Shown: positions 25,673-35,056, counted from the stretch's first letter. The stretch is DNA of 43,302 nt from JBCFBK01 sp038562555 (GCA_038562555.1 JBCFBK010000051.1:1-43302); one strand, 5' to 3'. The notes: generated from the letters alone by a model not told the origin. Program-made: numbers and translations.

Positions 25673-27046
25673 ATGATTTTTCAGAATTATATACACGACA
25701 TTGTCATTGCAATGGAAGCCATTGTTGACAACAAAGTAAAGTCGCTGTTGACGGCGCTGGGAATTATTTTCGGAGTTGCCGCAGTTATCAGTATGATGGC
25801 CATTGGAAACGGGGCAGAGCATGAAATACTGGAGCAGATTAAAATGGTGGGTGTTAATAATATCATTGTAACACCTATCGAGCATGTGGTTGGAGAGAAC
25901 GGGAAAAAGGAAGAAGGTGAGAAAGGGGGTGGAACCCGTTTTTCGAGGGGATTGACCCTGCTCGACGCGGAAGCCATCCGTGAGGTGATCCCGACAGTTG
26001 GCGCGGTTTGCCCGGTTGTTTCCTTTAACTATTCGGCAATTGTCGATGGGAAGAGCAAGCCGGTGGTGCTGGAGGGAACTACCGAAAACTATTTCGAATT
26101 GTTTAACATCAGCATGCAGCAGGGCGAGGTTTTTAGCGATTACCAGAATGAAACAGGGCAACCCGTTTGCGTGATCGGCGATAATATCAGGAACGTGTTT
26201 TTCAATCAGGACGATCCTGTCGGAAAGTACATCAAATGCGGAAAGGTCTGGCTCCGGATAGTAGGAGTAGCCGAACGACGTGATTTTACAGCTTCCGCAT
26301 CCGACGAAATGGGGATCAGCAGTTCCGATAACAAGATCTTTGTGCCCGTTCAAACCATTTTGCTGCGCTTCAAAAACAGGGCATTGATCAGAGGCGACGA
26401 GGTCGAAAAGGTGAATTCCAACAAAGGCAGCAACGGTGGAATTGTCATTATCGGCGGCATGGAAATGAATGAAGATGAGCTGGACAGCGATCCGGACATC
26501 AACCAGTTGAGCAAAATTATCGTTCAGGTGAAGGAGACGGAACAGTTGGGTGCCACGGCCAATGTGATTAAACGGATGCTGCTTCGGCGCCATTCGGAGT
26601 TATATGATTTTGAAGTGACGATTCCCGAGTTGCTCTTAAAGCAGGAACAGCGCACCAAAAATATCTTCAACATCGTGTTGGGGGCTATTGCCGGCATATC
26701 GCTTATTGTTGGCGGAATCGGGATCATGAATATCATGCTGGCATCGGTGCTCGAACGGATCAGAGAGATCGGGTTGCGCCAGGCAATCGGAGCTTCGCGC
26801 AAAGATATCATTGCCCAGTTCCTGGCCGAATCGACCCTGATCAGTGTTACAGGGGGAATCATCGGGATCATTTTGGGCATCGCGATGTCAAAAGCGATTA
26901 CCATGATCTTCGATATTAAAACGATTATATCGTTTTTCAGTATACTGATCGCCTTCGGCGTTTCGGCGGTGGTTGGTATTTCATTCGGATACCTGCCGGC
27001 AAAACAGGCTGCAGAAGAGGATCCGGTCGAATCGCTCAGGCAGTAA
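25673..27046 (+). CDS. MacB-type ABC transporter permease
   Basis: The 457-aa protein has one membrane segment near the N-terminus (about 24-45, within TALGIIFGVAAVISM), a large periplasmic MacB_PCD-like domain, and three membrane segments in a C-terminal FtsX domain (REIGLRQAIGASR between the first two). This is the topology of MacB-class mechanotransmission permeases. Unlike E. coli MacB there is no fused ATPase domain, and no ATPase gene is in the cluster. It works with the adaptor before it and TolC after it, exporting a peptide, lipid or other molecule from the periplasm. The periplasmic domain carries Gly/Lys/Glu-rich loops. Confidence 0.9.
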   Translation: MIFQNYIHDIVIAMEAIVDNKVKSLLTALGIIFGVAAVISMMAIGNGAEHEILEQIKMVGVNNIIVTPIEHVVGENGKKEEGEKGGGTRFSRGLTLLDAEAIREVIPTVGAVCPVVSFNYSAIVDGKSKPVVLEGTTENYFELFNISMQQGEVFSDYQNETGQPVCVIGDNIRNVFFNQDDPVGKYIKCGKVWLRIVGVAERRDFTASASDEMGISSSDNKIFVPVQTILLRFKNRALIRGDEVEKVNSNKGSNGGIVIIGGMEMNEDELDSDPDINQLSKIIVQVKETEQLGATANVIKRMLLRRHSELYDFEVTIPELLLKQEQRTKNIFNIVLGAIAGISLIVGGIGIMNIMLASVLERIREIGLRQAIGASRKDIIAQFLAESTLISVTGGIIGIILGIAMSKAITMIFDIKTIISFFSILIAFGVSAVVGISFGYLPAKQAAEEDPVESLRQ

Positions 27047-27129
27047 GGTTAGCAATTAGCTATTAACTTTTAGTAAAACAACAATTTGATAATTTAACAA
27101 TTAACCGTTTTACCCTATTACTTTCCCTT
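27047..27129. repeat. Word-like AT-rich intergenic repeat, third type
   Basis: The gap between permease and TolC genes is built of near-repeats such as ttagcaattagctattaac and aatttgataatttaacaatt. It has no TAnnTTTG box that I can see. It may be a degenerate repeat or simply a low-complexity spacer. Confidence 0.35.
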
Positions 27130-28614
27130 ATGAAGCAGATCTATACCTTCACAATAGCTTTCTTATTGGCATCCGGTTCTTTTTCACAGGAAGCGACCCT
27201 TAGCCTGAGCCTTGATCAGGTCATTGAACTGGCATCGCAGAATTCGATCGATGCTTTTCAGATCAAGAACATGTACCGGGCAAGTTATTGGGAGTTCCGG
27301 TATTATAAGGCAGACCGGCTTCCGTCGCTGACCTTGCAGGCAACTCCGCTCGATTTCAACAATAACCGTTCAAGAGAGTATAACTTTGAGCTCAATAAGG
27401 AGGAATATATTCAACGTGAATACCTCAACTCCGATTTTAACCTGTCGTTAAACCAGAATATCGCCATGACCGGAGGAAGCCTCTTTTTACAATCCGAACT
27501 CGGGATGGTCAAAAATATGGGGAAAAACGCCGATGATTCTTATTGGTCGACGCCCATCAGCATCGGATACCGGCAAAGTCTGAACGGTTACAATGAACTG
27601 AAGTGGAAGGCAAAAATTGAACCCGTTAAATTCGAAAGGGCGAAAAAAGAGCTGATCGAGTCGCGCGAAGCGCTGTCGATTAAGGCGGTTGATAAATTTT
27701 TCAATCTTGCCGGCGCTCAGATCCAGCTCAACATTGCCGAAAACAACCTTTCCAGCGCCGACACCCTGTACCGGGTCGGGAAGGGGCGGTTTCAGGTAGG
27801 AACGGTGACCCAGGATGAGCTTTTAAATCTTGAGCTTCAGTTGCTGAAGGCCAAACAGACGCTGAATGTTTCGCGATCGGAAGTTAACCGTGCCCAGGCA
27901 GACCTGTGTTCGTTTTTGTCGCTCGATAAAAACGTGGTCATTAATTGTGTGGTGCCTGCGGAAATACCTGATCTTCAGGTTAGTGCCGGTGAGGCAATTG
28001 ACAAGGCCATGGAAAATAACCCGATTATTTTGGAACATCAGCAGCGACTGATGGAACAGGATCAGTCGGTAGCCCGTACCAAATCGGAAACAGGATTCAA
28101 TACCACCATTTACGCTTTATACGGGATGGATCAGTCTTCCCCGGAATTTGCCGACGTATATAAAGACCCGGACAAAACCCAGCGCCTGCGTTTGGGAGTC
28201 ACGATACCGATCATCGACTGGGGACGCAGGAAAGGAAGTTATCAGATGGCCCAGTATAACCGTGAAGTTGTGAAAGCATCGGTCGAACAGAGTAAAATAG
28301 ACTTCGAACAGGAACTTTTGCAGGATGTCGTTGAGTTTAACCTGCAGGCCCAGCAGGTGGTAACCTCAGGTTTGGCCGATACCGTGGCCCGGAAAGGATA
28401 CGAGGTCACCTTGCAACGGTTTATGATTGGAAAAGTGGACGTCACCAAACTGAATATTGCACGAAACGATCTTGAAAGCGCCCGGCTCTCTTATATTAAT
28501 ACGGTGCGCAACTACTGGAATTATTATTATTCGCTTAGAAGAAAGACATTGTTCGATTTTATAACGCGTCAAACATTATCGGCGGAGTATGATGAACTAC
28601 TGGAAAAAAAATAG
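27130..28614 (+). CDS. TolC family outer membrane efflux protein
   Basis: The 494-aa protein has a Sec signal peptide (about 1-19, ending in SFSQ) and two OEP repeats, each with long amphipathic helices and beta strands for the outer-membrane barrel. Features include LSLDQVIELA near the N-terminus, GRFQVGTVTQDELL and the matching RFMIGKVDVTKLN segment of the second repeat, and GVTIPIIDWGRR. It forms the outer exit duct for the permease/adaptor pair. It is followed after 6 nt by the second adaptor, so the two are co-transcribed. Confidence 0.93.
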   Translation: MKQIYTFTIAFLLASGSFSQEATLSLSLDQVIELASQNSIDAFQIKNMYRASYWEFRYYKADRLPSLTLQATPLDFNNNRSREYNFELNKEEYIQREYLNSDFNLSLNQNIAMTGGSLFLQSELGMVKNMGKNADDSYWSTPISIGYRQSLNGYNELKWKAKIEPVKFERAKKELIESREALSIKAVDKFFNLAGAQIQLNIAENNLSSADTLYRVGKGRFQVGTVTQDELLNLELQLLKAKQTLNVSRSEVNRAQADLCSFLSLDKNVVINCVVPAEIPDLQVSAGEAIDKAMENNPIILEHQQRLMEQDQSVARTKSETGFNTTIYALYGMDQSSPEFADVYKDPDKTQRLRLGVTIPIIDWGRRKGSYQMAQYNREVVKASVEQSKIDFEQELLQDVVEFNLQAQQVVTSGLADTVARKGYEVTLQRFMIGKVDVTKLNIARNDLESARLSYINTVRNYWNYYYSLRRKTLFDFITRQTLSAEYDELLEKK

Positions 28615-28620
28615 GCGGCT

Positions 28621-29853
28621 ATGAGCAAGTTAAGTAAACGGACAAGGCTGGTTCTTGCCGGAGCCGGCGTTGTCGCCATTTTGGTGACAGGCATCATGGT
28701 CACCAGAAACAAAACGACCGGCGGCAAATCCCAAGTCGTTGTAAGATCAGGCCTCGAAGCACTGGTTACAGGCCGGGGGGAGGTCAATGGGGAAAAATCA
28801 ATCAAAATCGAACTGGATGGTGCGTTACAGGAAAATGAACTCCGCGTGTGGAGTTATAAGATCACCGACCTGATCCAGGAAGGTAAGATTGTGAATAAAG
28901 GCGATTTTATTGCACAACTGGACCAGAGCGAGCTAATGAATAATATGCGGCAGCGGCTTACAGAAAAGGAAAAGGCTGATGCCGACCTGAAAAACGCAGT
29001 GATCGACAGTACGGTTAACCTGACGGCAAAACGTGAAGATATCGCGAATGCTTTGCTCGATCTTCAGTACAAGCAAATTGATCTTGACATGTCCAAATTT
29101 GAATCGGGTGCCCAGCAACGCAAAGCGCAAATGGAGTATCAGAAAACACAGATTGTACTGGATAAAAAGAAAAGGGACTATGTTCTGGAGCAAAACAGGC
29201 TCAAAGTAAGGATCCGTCGACTGGAGGAACATGCCAAAAGTCTGCAGGACATCATTAATAAATTTCAAAAGGCCATTTCCTTTACCCGTATTTCCTCACC
29301 CGGGAGCGGTATTGTGATGATCGACGAGGATTTTTTGGGGAAAAAACTCAGTAAGGACAGCAGGGTCAGTACCTGGAGGCCCGCCATAGCCATGTTGCCC
29401 GATATGTCGTCGGTCATTGTGCAGACTTATATCAAGGAAATCGATATTACCAAGATCCATTACGGAGATCCCGTGCGGATTACGGTCGATGCCTTACCGG
29501 ACAAGATACTCACCGGGAAGGTTCATAAAATTGCCAATATGGGTGAGACAAAAAGCGGTTTCGATATGAATGTTTTCGAAGTCATCATCCGTCTGGATCA
29601 TTCCGATCCGGACCTGAAGCCTGGTATGACCTGCAATAACGACATCATCACGGGTAAAAATGAGCAGGTGTTGCTGGCTCCGTTAAAAGCTATTTTCAAA
29701 AACGACACGGCCAGTTTTGTATACGTTCAGCGTGGGTCGCGGATTGTTAAGGAACCAGTCGAACTGGGCGATCAGGACGATAAAAATGTTGTTGTCCTGA
29801 AGGGACTCGCTGAAGGAGAAAAAGTCTTACTGTATGAACCCCAAAAACTCTGA
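28621..29853 (+). CDS. Periplasmic adaptor protein (HlyD/RND-type membrane fusion protein) 2
   Basis: The 410-aa paralog of the adaptor at 24263 has an N-terminal anchor (about 12-28), lipoyl halves, a helical hairpin (about 105-215) with many charged residues, and a beta-barrel region containing IKEIDITKIHYGDPV. It lacks the charged C-terminal tail of its sister. It begins 6 nt after tolC. Two distinct adaptors around one permease and one TolC suggest a mixed adaptor ring or two alternative pumps sharing TolC. It ends the cluster; mdh has its own promoter 70 nt downstream. Confidence 0.9.
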   Translation: MSKLSKRTRLVLAGAGVVAILVTGIMVTRNKTTGGKSQVVVRSGLEALVTGRGEVNGEKSIKIELDGALQENELRVWSYKITDLIQEGKIVNKGDFIAQLDQSELMNNMRQRLTEKEKADADLKNAVIDSTVNLTAKREDIANALLDLQYKQIDLDMSKFESGAQQRKAQMEYQKTQIVLDKKKRDYVLEQNRLKVRIRRLEEHAKSLQDIINKFQKAISFTRISSPGSGIVMIDEDFLGKKLSKDSRVSTWRPAIAMLPDMSSVIVQTYIKEIDITKIHYGDPVRITVDALPDKILTGKVHKIANMGETKSGFDMNVFEVIIRLDHSDPDLKPGMTCNNDIITGKNEQVLLAPLKAIFKNDTASFVYVQRGSRIVKEPVELGDQDDKNVVVLKGLAEGEKVLLYEPQKL

Positions 29854-29922
29854 CGCCGGTTATTAAATTGTTAAAGGGACCGCTTACAAAAAGACAAAAT
29901 TACCCGATCGGCAAAATACCGT

Positions 29923-29930
29923 TATCTTTG
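29923..29930 (+). promoter_or_regulatory. Promoter -7 box of mdh
   Basis: TATCTTTG, a full TAnnTTTG match, lies 38 nt before the mdh ATG. Confidence 0.6.
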
Positions 29931-29968
29931 CTCCTGTAAAGTATACTTTAATTCAAAAATAATTAACT

Positions 29969-30904
29969 ATGAAGGTAACAGTAGTCGGTGCAGGTAACGT
30001 TGGGGCCACCTGTGCCCAGATTGTGGCAGAAAAAAATATTGTTCAGGAAGTTGTTTTAATTGACATTAAGGAGGGCCTGTCGGAAGGGAAATCATTGGAT
30101 TTGTGGCAGACCTCGCCCATTAACGAATATGATACCCGCCTCTCAGGTTCGACAAACGATTATTCGAAAACTGCCGGTTCGGAAGTGGTTGTCATTACCT
30201 CGGGGCTTCCCCGTAAACCGGGAATGAGCCGCGACGATTTGATTTCAATCAATGCCGGGATTGTAAAAAGCGTTACTGAAAATATTGTAAAATATTCTCC
30301 TGATGCCAAGATCATCGTAGTATCCAACCCCCTGGACGTGATGACTTATGCGGCCTATATGACCGCTAAGTTCCCTAAAAACAGGGTTATGGGGATGGCA
30401 GGTGTTCTGGATACGGCCCGTTACCGTGCTTTTCTGGCTGAGGCATTGAATGTGTCGCCCCGCGACATTCAGGCGTTACTGATGGGCGGTCACGGCGACA
30501 CCATGGTTCCGCTGCCACGTTACACAACTGTTGCAGGCATTCCGGTAACCGAGCTGATCGGACAGGAAAAACTGGAAGCCATCATTGACCGGACTAAAAA
30601 GGGCGGAGGCGAGCTTGTAAACCTGATGGGCACCTCTGCATGGTATGCTCCGGGGTCCGCTGCCGCGCAGATGGTAGAAGCGATCGTTATGGATCAAAAA
30701 AGGATCTTTCCTTGCTGCGTGAAACTGGAAGGAGAATACGGGTTGAACAACATCTTTGTAGGTGTTCCGGTCAAGCTGGGTAAAAACGGTGTTGAAGAAG
30801 TAATAGAAGTTAACCTCAATGAGGATGAAAAAAAGCTTCTTAACGAGTCGGCCCTGTCAGTGAAAAGCGTCATGGATGTTCTTGACGACATGAACATTCT
30901 CTGA
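29969..30904 (+). CDS. mdh: Malate dehydrogenase (LDH-like type)
   Basis: Mdh interconverts malate and oxaloacetate with NAD in the TCA cycle or its reductive branch. The 311-aa protein has the NAD motif GAGNVGAT (7-14), an acidic NAD-selecting Asp32 at the end of strand 2, catalytic His175 in MGGHGDTM and Asp148. The substrate loop has Arg82 in PRKPGMSR, which marks malate rather than lactate dehydrogenase. It is monocistronic, with promoter and strong terminator. Confidence 0.98.
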   Translation: MKVTVVGAGNVGATCAQIVAEKNIVQEVVLIDIKEGLSEGKSLDLWQTSPINEYDTRLSGSTNDYSKTAGSEVVVITSGLPRKPGMSRDDLISINAGIVKSVTENIVKYSPDAKIIVVSNPLDVMTYAAYMTAKFPKNRVMGMAGVLDTARYRAFLAEALNVSPRDIQALLMGGHGDTMVPLPRYTTVAGIPVTELIGQEKLEAIIDRTKKGGGELVNLMGTSAWYAPGSAAAQMVEAIVMDQKRIFPCCVKLEGEYGLNNIFVGVPVKLGKNGVEEVIEVNLNEDEKKLLNESALSVKSVMDVLDDMNIL

Positions 30905-30943
30905 TCACCGCATCAAAAAGCAAAATATTCAATATCTTTATTG

Positions 30944-30973
30944 CCCCTGCCATTTAGCAGGGGTATTTTTTTT
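30944..30973 (+). terminator. Intrinsic terminator of mdh
   Basis: CCCCTGC and GCAGGGG pair around CATTTA, followed by TATTTTTTTT. Confidence 0.92.
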
Positions 30974-31001
30974 GAAAATCAGACAAACGATTAACCCTTA
31001 C

Positions 31002-31020
31002 GACACAAGAACGGAGCAGG
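31002..31020 (+). repeat. Short fragment of the dispersed repeat (copy H)
   Basis: GACACAAGAACGGAGCAGG resembles the gacacaagactgagcaagg words of copy A. It lies 6 nt before the ATG of the aspartic protease gene, so it occupies its ribosome-binding region. It may be chance because it is short. Confidence 0.35.
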
Positions 31021-31026
31021 AAAATT

Positions 31027-31455
31027 ATGATTATACTTCCGCTGGAATTAATTGAATTGGAGGAAAATAATTTCCATCTGGTGCTGGAAAGTAAACTTGG
31101 TGACGGAAGAAAAATTTTCTGGATTGTCGATACCGGTGCCTCAAAAACCGTTTTCGACAGTAACCTGGAGGATTGCTATAAACTGTTGAAAAACTCGGGA
31201 CAGGAGCAGTATCAAAGTGCGGGCATCAGTGTTGGTATGGTTGAAACCCGCGTAGGCAGCATTGACAGGATCAGATTGGGGCGGTTAAAAATTAAAAACC
31301 TGAAGGTTGCGCTTATTGATCTTTCGCATGTGAATGAGATTTACCGGAAATACCGTGATATCCAAATTGGCGGCCTGCTCGGCAGCGATGTGCTGAAAGA
31401 TTACGGATGCCGGATTGACTATCAGGCAGCGACCATCACCTTTCATAAAAAATAA
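31027..31455 (+). CDS. Single-domain retropepsin-like aspartic protease (clan AA)
   Basis: The 142-aa protein has the catalytic DTGAS (Asp35-Thr36-Gly37) preceded by hydrophobic WIV, and the later hydrophobic-hydrophobic-Gly motif GGLLGSDVL before a strand YGCRIDYQAATITF. This is the layout of a single-domain pepsin-fold protease that must form a homodimer for one active site. There is no signal peptide, so it is probably cytosolic. Similar short genes occur widely in Bacteroidota; the substrate is unknown. It sits after the mdh terminator, with no recognised promoter of its own apart from the region containing a repeat fragment. Confidence 0.85.
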   Translation: MIILPLELIELEENNFHLVLESKLGDGRKIFWIVDTGASKTVFDSNLEDCYKLLKNSGQEQYQSAGISVGMVETRVGSIDRIRLGRLKIKNLKVALIDLSHVNEIYRKYRDIQIGGLLGSDVLKDYGCRIDYQAATITFHKK

Positions 31456-31544
31456 CGGGTACAACAGAAGCAGTCAGTGTTGTTAAGCGTCAAAATTATT
31501 AACTGCAATCGTGAAAGGCGGTAACCGGATAACATTCTTTTTTT

Positions 31545-31552
31545 TATATTTG
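31545..31552 (+). promoter_or_regulatory. Promoter -7 box of the 31569 gene
   Basis: TATATTTG, a full TAnnTTTG match, lies 16 nt before the ATG, implying a leader of only about 10 nt. Confidence 0.6.
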
Positions 31553-31568
31553 CCTGCTGTTTGAGCAA

Positions 31569-31979
31569 ATGGATCCGAGTAAATACATATCAAAACGATT
31601 TGTCATACGCATGCTGATGGTGTTGGCCGTCATAGTTGCAGCCGTATTGCTTGATTCCCTGCATGAAGGTTCCGAAAAGCTGGTGAGTGAAACGCAACAG
31701 CGGTCGGAGTCGCAATTTCTGCATGCGAACCCCGTGTTCTATTATAATCAGCTAAGTCAATTCAGACCAAAGAAAGGAGTTGACAGGCTTTTTTCAGGGC
31801 TGCTGATTGCAGTCACGCAAAAGGAATTCCTTTCCCGTTATCATAACTACCGTGCTTTTCATCTGTTGAAAGCAGAAGCCCGGCGGGGACAACTTCCCTT
31901 TGTACGGGTGGTTCACTTTTCCGAATTTACTGTTTGTCATCGCTCCACTGCAGACGATGATCATTGTTTCGCGGGATAA
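31569..31979 (+). CDS. Hypothetical membrane protein, possibly frameshifted near its end
   Basis: I do not recognise this 136-aa protein. Residues 1-~105 look genuine: a cytoplasmic positively charged start, one membrane helix (about 13-28), then a soluble part with NPVFYYNQLSQF and LSRYHNYRAFHLL. A promoter lies directly upstream. The last ~25 residues (after GQLPF, about nt 31897) are rich in His, Asp and Cys and look non-native. In the +1 frame over the same DNA (31900-31990) there is a hydrophobic helix-like run, FPNLLFVIAPLQTMIIVSR. A single indel near 31870-31900 would join the two. Either the true protein has a second membrane helix, or this is a sequencing error or decaying gene. secDF begins about 95 nt downstream. 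Confidence 0.55.
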   Translation: MDPSKYISKRFVIRMLMVLAVIVAAVLLDSLHEGSEKLVSETQQRSESQFLHANPVFYYNQLSQFRPKKGVDRLFSGLLIAVTQKEFLSRYHNYRAFHLLKAEARRGQLPFVRVVHFSEFTVCHRSTADDDHCFAG

Positions 31980-32074
31980 ATCTGTACCGGTATTACCAAG
32001 AATCCCTTCACTATACGGGAGAATTTTTTTCTTTAACAATCAACAAAAATCAGATAAAACTAAATTTTGTAAAC

Positions 32075-35056
32075 ATGCAAAACAAAGGACTTATTAGAGC
32101 TTTTGCTATTTTACTGGCATTGGTTTGCGCTTATCAGCTAACCTTTACATTCAAGGCCAGGCAAGTCGAGAAAAGGGCTGTTGAATATGCCCGGGGCGAC
32201 AAGGAAAAGGAGTTGTTTTACCTCGACTCGGTGTCGGGTGAAACCGTGTATAATTTTTTAGGCTTAAAAAAATATACCTACAAAGACGTGAAATCCCTGG
32301 AAATGAACCTGGGACTTGACCTGAAAGGGGGTATGAACGTAACGCTTGAGGTGTCTGTCGTAGACCTGATCCGGTCGCTTTCAAATTACAGCACCGATTC
32401 GACGTTTAATGCAGCTCTTAGCCGGGCCAGGCAGTTGCAACGAAACAGCCAGGACGATTTTGTGACACTTTTCGGCCGGGCATTTGAAGAAGTCGATCCC
32501 AATGCCAGCCTGGCAGCCATTTTCAACACCCTTGAGCTGAAGGAGAAAGTAAAATACAATTCGACGAACGCACAGGTGCTTGATGTGATCCGGGAAGAAA
32601 CGGATGCCGCTATAGACAATGCCTTCAACGTACTCCGGACCCGTATTGACCGGTTTGGAGTTGCACAGCCAAATATTCAGCCCCTGCAAACCCGCGGACG
32701 TATCCTGGTGGAACTGCCCGGAATTGACAATCCTGAACGGGTACGTAAGTTATTACAGGGAACAGCAACCCTGGAATTCTGGGAAACCTACGAAAACAGT
32801 GAAGTGTTTCCGGTGCTGATGCAGATCAATGACAAACTGAAAGGCGTTCTCAATCAGAAAGCCATTACAGCAGCCGACACCGCTGCTGTCAGCCAGCAGT
32901 CCGATACAACCAAAGCCGGCGACGGGTCGTTGCTTCAGGAACTGGAATCGGCCAAAACTGATTCGGCCGGGGTTGACGATATGGCGAATTTCAGGAAGGA
33001 GAATCCCTTGTTTGCCGTTCTTTCACCAAGCGTAACCCCGCAGGGACAGGCTTACCCTGGGCCTGTTGTAGGAACGGCTGCAGCCCAGGATACCGCTAAA
33101 GTAAACGATTACCTGAAACTCCCTCAGGTGAAGTCGGTAATACCACGAAATCTGGCGTTTAAGTGGACCTCAAAAGCCGTCGATGAAAATGAGAATTATT
33201 TCAGGCTGATCGCTATTAAGATTACCAGTCGTGACGGCCGTGCACCGCTCACCGGCGACGTGATTGTTGACGCCCGTCAGGATTACGAGCAAATGGGCAG
33301 CAGGCCGGAAGTTTCCATGACCATGAATTCGGAGGGAGCAAAAACCTGGGCCCGTATGACCAAAGATAATGTTGGCAAGTCGATTGCCATATTGCTTGAC
33401 GATTATGTACGCTCCTACCCAACGGTAAATGGCGAAATTACGGGCGGCCGTTCCAGTATTACGGGACTGGAATCGGTTGAAGAAGCAAAAGACCTTGCCA
33501 ATATCCTGAAATCAGGTAAAATGCCGGCACCGGCACATATTATCCAGGAGGAAATTGTAGGACCTTCACTCGGACAGGAAGCCATTAGCAGCGGATTGTG
33601 GTCGTTCGTCATTGCCTTCGCCCTCGTACTCATTTACATGTTGTTCTTTTACAGTAAGAAAGCCGGTCTCGCTTCCAACCTGGCGCTCATAGCCAACTTG
33701 TTTTTCCTGATCGGGGTGCTGGCATCGATCGGAGCCGTGCTCACGCTTCCGGGTATTGCGGGTATTGTATTGACTATGGGTATGGCCGTCGATGCCAACG
33801 TGTTGATCTACGAACGTATACAGGATGAAATTAACGGAGGTAAAGGCCTGAAGCTGGCGATTGCCGACGGGTTTAAAAACGCGTATTCGGCCATTATAGA
33901 CGGACAGGTAACCACCCTGCTTACCGGTTTTGTACTTTACCTGTTTGGCTCCGGTCCGATCAAGGGCTTTGCAACTACCCTGATCATCGGTATATTTACT
34001 TCCTTGTTTACCGCCATTTTCATCACCCGGCTTATTTTTGAGTATCAGCTTTCGAAGAACAGAAATATCACCTTTACCGCGAAAGTAACGAAAGAATGGC
34101 TGCGCAACACCAGGATTCAATTCCTTTCAAAACGTAAAACTTTCTATATTATTTCGGCGTGTCTAATCGGCATTTCCCTGATCTCCATCTTTACCAGGGG
34201 ATTTAATTACGGGATCGACTTTAAGGGAGGGCGTACCTACGTGGTTCGCTTCGATCAGGATGTGAAAGTGGCTGAAGTGGGCAGCGCCCTGGCGGCGGTG
34301 TATGGCGAAGCACCTGAAGTAAAGACTTTTGGCGGGGACAATCAGGTAAAGATCACAACCGAGTATAAAATTGAAGAACTTTCAGATGAAGTTGACAATG
34401 AAGTTGAAACGCTCTTGTTGCAAGGATTGAAGGCAGGCGGTTTCGTGGGTGACGTCAGTATGGAGGAGTTCGATGCCAAATACCGGCAGAGTTCGCAGAA
34501 GGTTGGTCCGACCATTTCTGATGATATTAAAAAAGATGCGTTAATTGCCATTACGTTCTCGCTGATCATTATTTTTCTGTACATCCTGTTGCGTTTCCGC
34601 AACTGGCAGTACGGGTTGGGAGCCACCGTGGCGCTGGCGCATGATACCATTATCGTTTTGGGGATTTTCTCGCTGTTCCATGGATTTCTGCCCTTTTCCC
34701 TGGAGATTGACCAGGCTTTTATTGCAGCCATCCTGACCGTGATCGGTTATTCCATCAACGATACCGTGATTGTTTACGACCGCATCCGGGAATACCTGCA
34801 CATTCATCCCAAGCGGAGCAGGGAACAGAACATGAACGAAGCTATGAACTCGACCTTGCGCCGGACGTTCAGTACTTCGCTCTCGACCCTGGTCGTCCTT
34901 TTTGCGATCTTCCTCTTTGGAGGAACGTCCATTCAGGGATTTACCTTTGCTTTGCTGATCGGGATCCTTGTTGGGAATTATTCTTCGGTGTTTATTGCGA
35001 CGCCGGTCGTATTCGATTCCCGGCGCAAATTTGATAAAGCAATTTCAGCCAAATAG
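32075..35056 (+). CDS. secDF: Protein translocase subunit SecDF (fused)
   Basis: SecDF uses the proton gradient to pull exported proteins through SecYEG on the periplasmic side. SecD and SecF are one chain of 993 aa from the ATG at 32075; the frame extends upstream, but that part lacks conserved sequence. The SecD half has the N-terminal helix, LGLDLKGG (about residue 80), a P1 domain, an Asp/Ser/Ala-rich linker near 260-310, then six membrane segments starting about residue 505. The SecF half repeats this with YGIDFKGG (about residue 711) and a second set of six. This fusion is usual in Bacteroidota. A strong terminator follows. Confidence 0.97.
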   Translation: MQNKGLIRAFAILLALVCAYQLTFTFKARQVEKRAVEYARGDKEKELFYLDSVSGETVYNFLGLKKYTYKDVKSLEMNLGLDLKGGMNVTLEVSVVDLIRSLSNYSTDSTFNAALSRARQLQRNSQDDFVTLFGRAFEEVDPNASLAAIFNTLELKEKVKYNSTNAQVLDVIREETDAAIDNAFNVLRTRIDRFGVAQPNIQPLQTRGRILVELPGIDNPERVRKLLQGTATLEFWETYENSEVFPVLMQINDKLKGVLNQKAITAADTAAVSQQSDTTKAGDGSLLQELESAKTDSAGVDDMANFRKENPLFAVLSPSVTPQGQAYPGPVVGTAAAQDTAKVNDYLKLPQVKSVIPRNLAFKWTSKAVDENENYFRLIAIKITSRDGRAPLTGDVIVDARQDYEQMGSRPEVSMTMNSEGAKTWARMTKDNVGKSIAILLDDYVRSYPTVNGEITGGRSSITGLESVEEAKDLANILKSGKMPAPAHIIQEEIVGPSLGQEAISSGLWSFVIAFALVLIYMLFFYSKKAGLASNLALIANLFFLIGVLASIGAVLTLPGIAGIVLTMGMAVDANVLIYERIQDEINGGKGLKLAIADGFKNAYSAIIDGQVTTLLTGFVLYLFGSGPIKGFATTLIIGIFTSLFTAIFITRLIFEYQLSKNRNITFTAKVTKEWLRNTRIQFLSKRKTFYIISACLIGISLISIFTRGFNYGIDFKGGRTYVVRFDQDVKVAEVGSALAAVYGEAPEVKTFGGDNQVKITTEYKIEELSDEVDNEVETLLLQGLKAGGFVGDVSMEEFDAKYRQSSQKVGPTISDDIKKDALIAITFSLIIIFLYILLRFRNWQYGLGATVALAHDTIIVLGIFSLFHGFLPFSLEIDQAFIAAILTVIGYSINDTVIVYDRIREYLHIHPKRSREQNMNEAMNSTLRRTFSTSLSTLVVLFAIFLFGGTSIQGFTFALLIGILVGNYSSVFIATPVVFDSRRKFDKAISAK

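Noticed and set aside
25364..26593. A 409-codon open frame opposite the adaptor and permease genes
   Set aside because: Composition (His, Asn and Cys runs) is typical of antisense frames, and the plus-strand genes are clearly real.
24263..29853. RND efflux pump cluster
   Set aside because: There is no large RND inner-membrane protein. The inner-membrane component is a MacB/FtsX-type ABC permease.
33566..34120. A 184-codon open frame opposite secDF
   Set aside because: It is antisense to conserved SecDF membrane segments, with Gln/Gly/Lys-rich nonsense composition.
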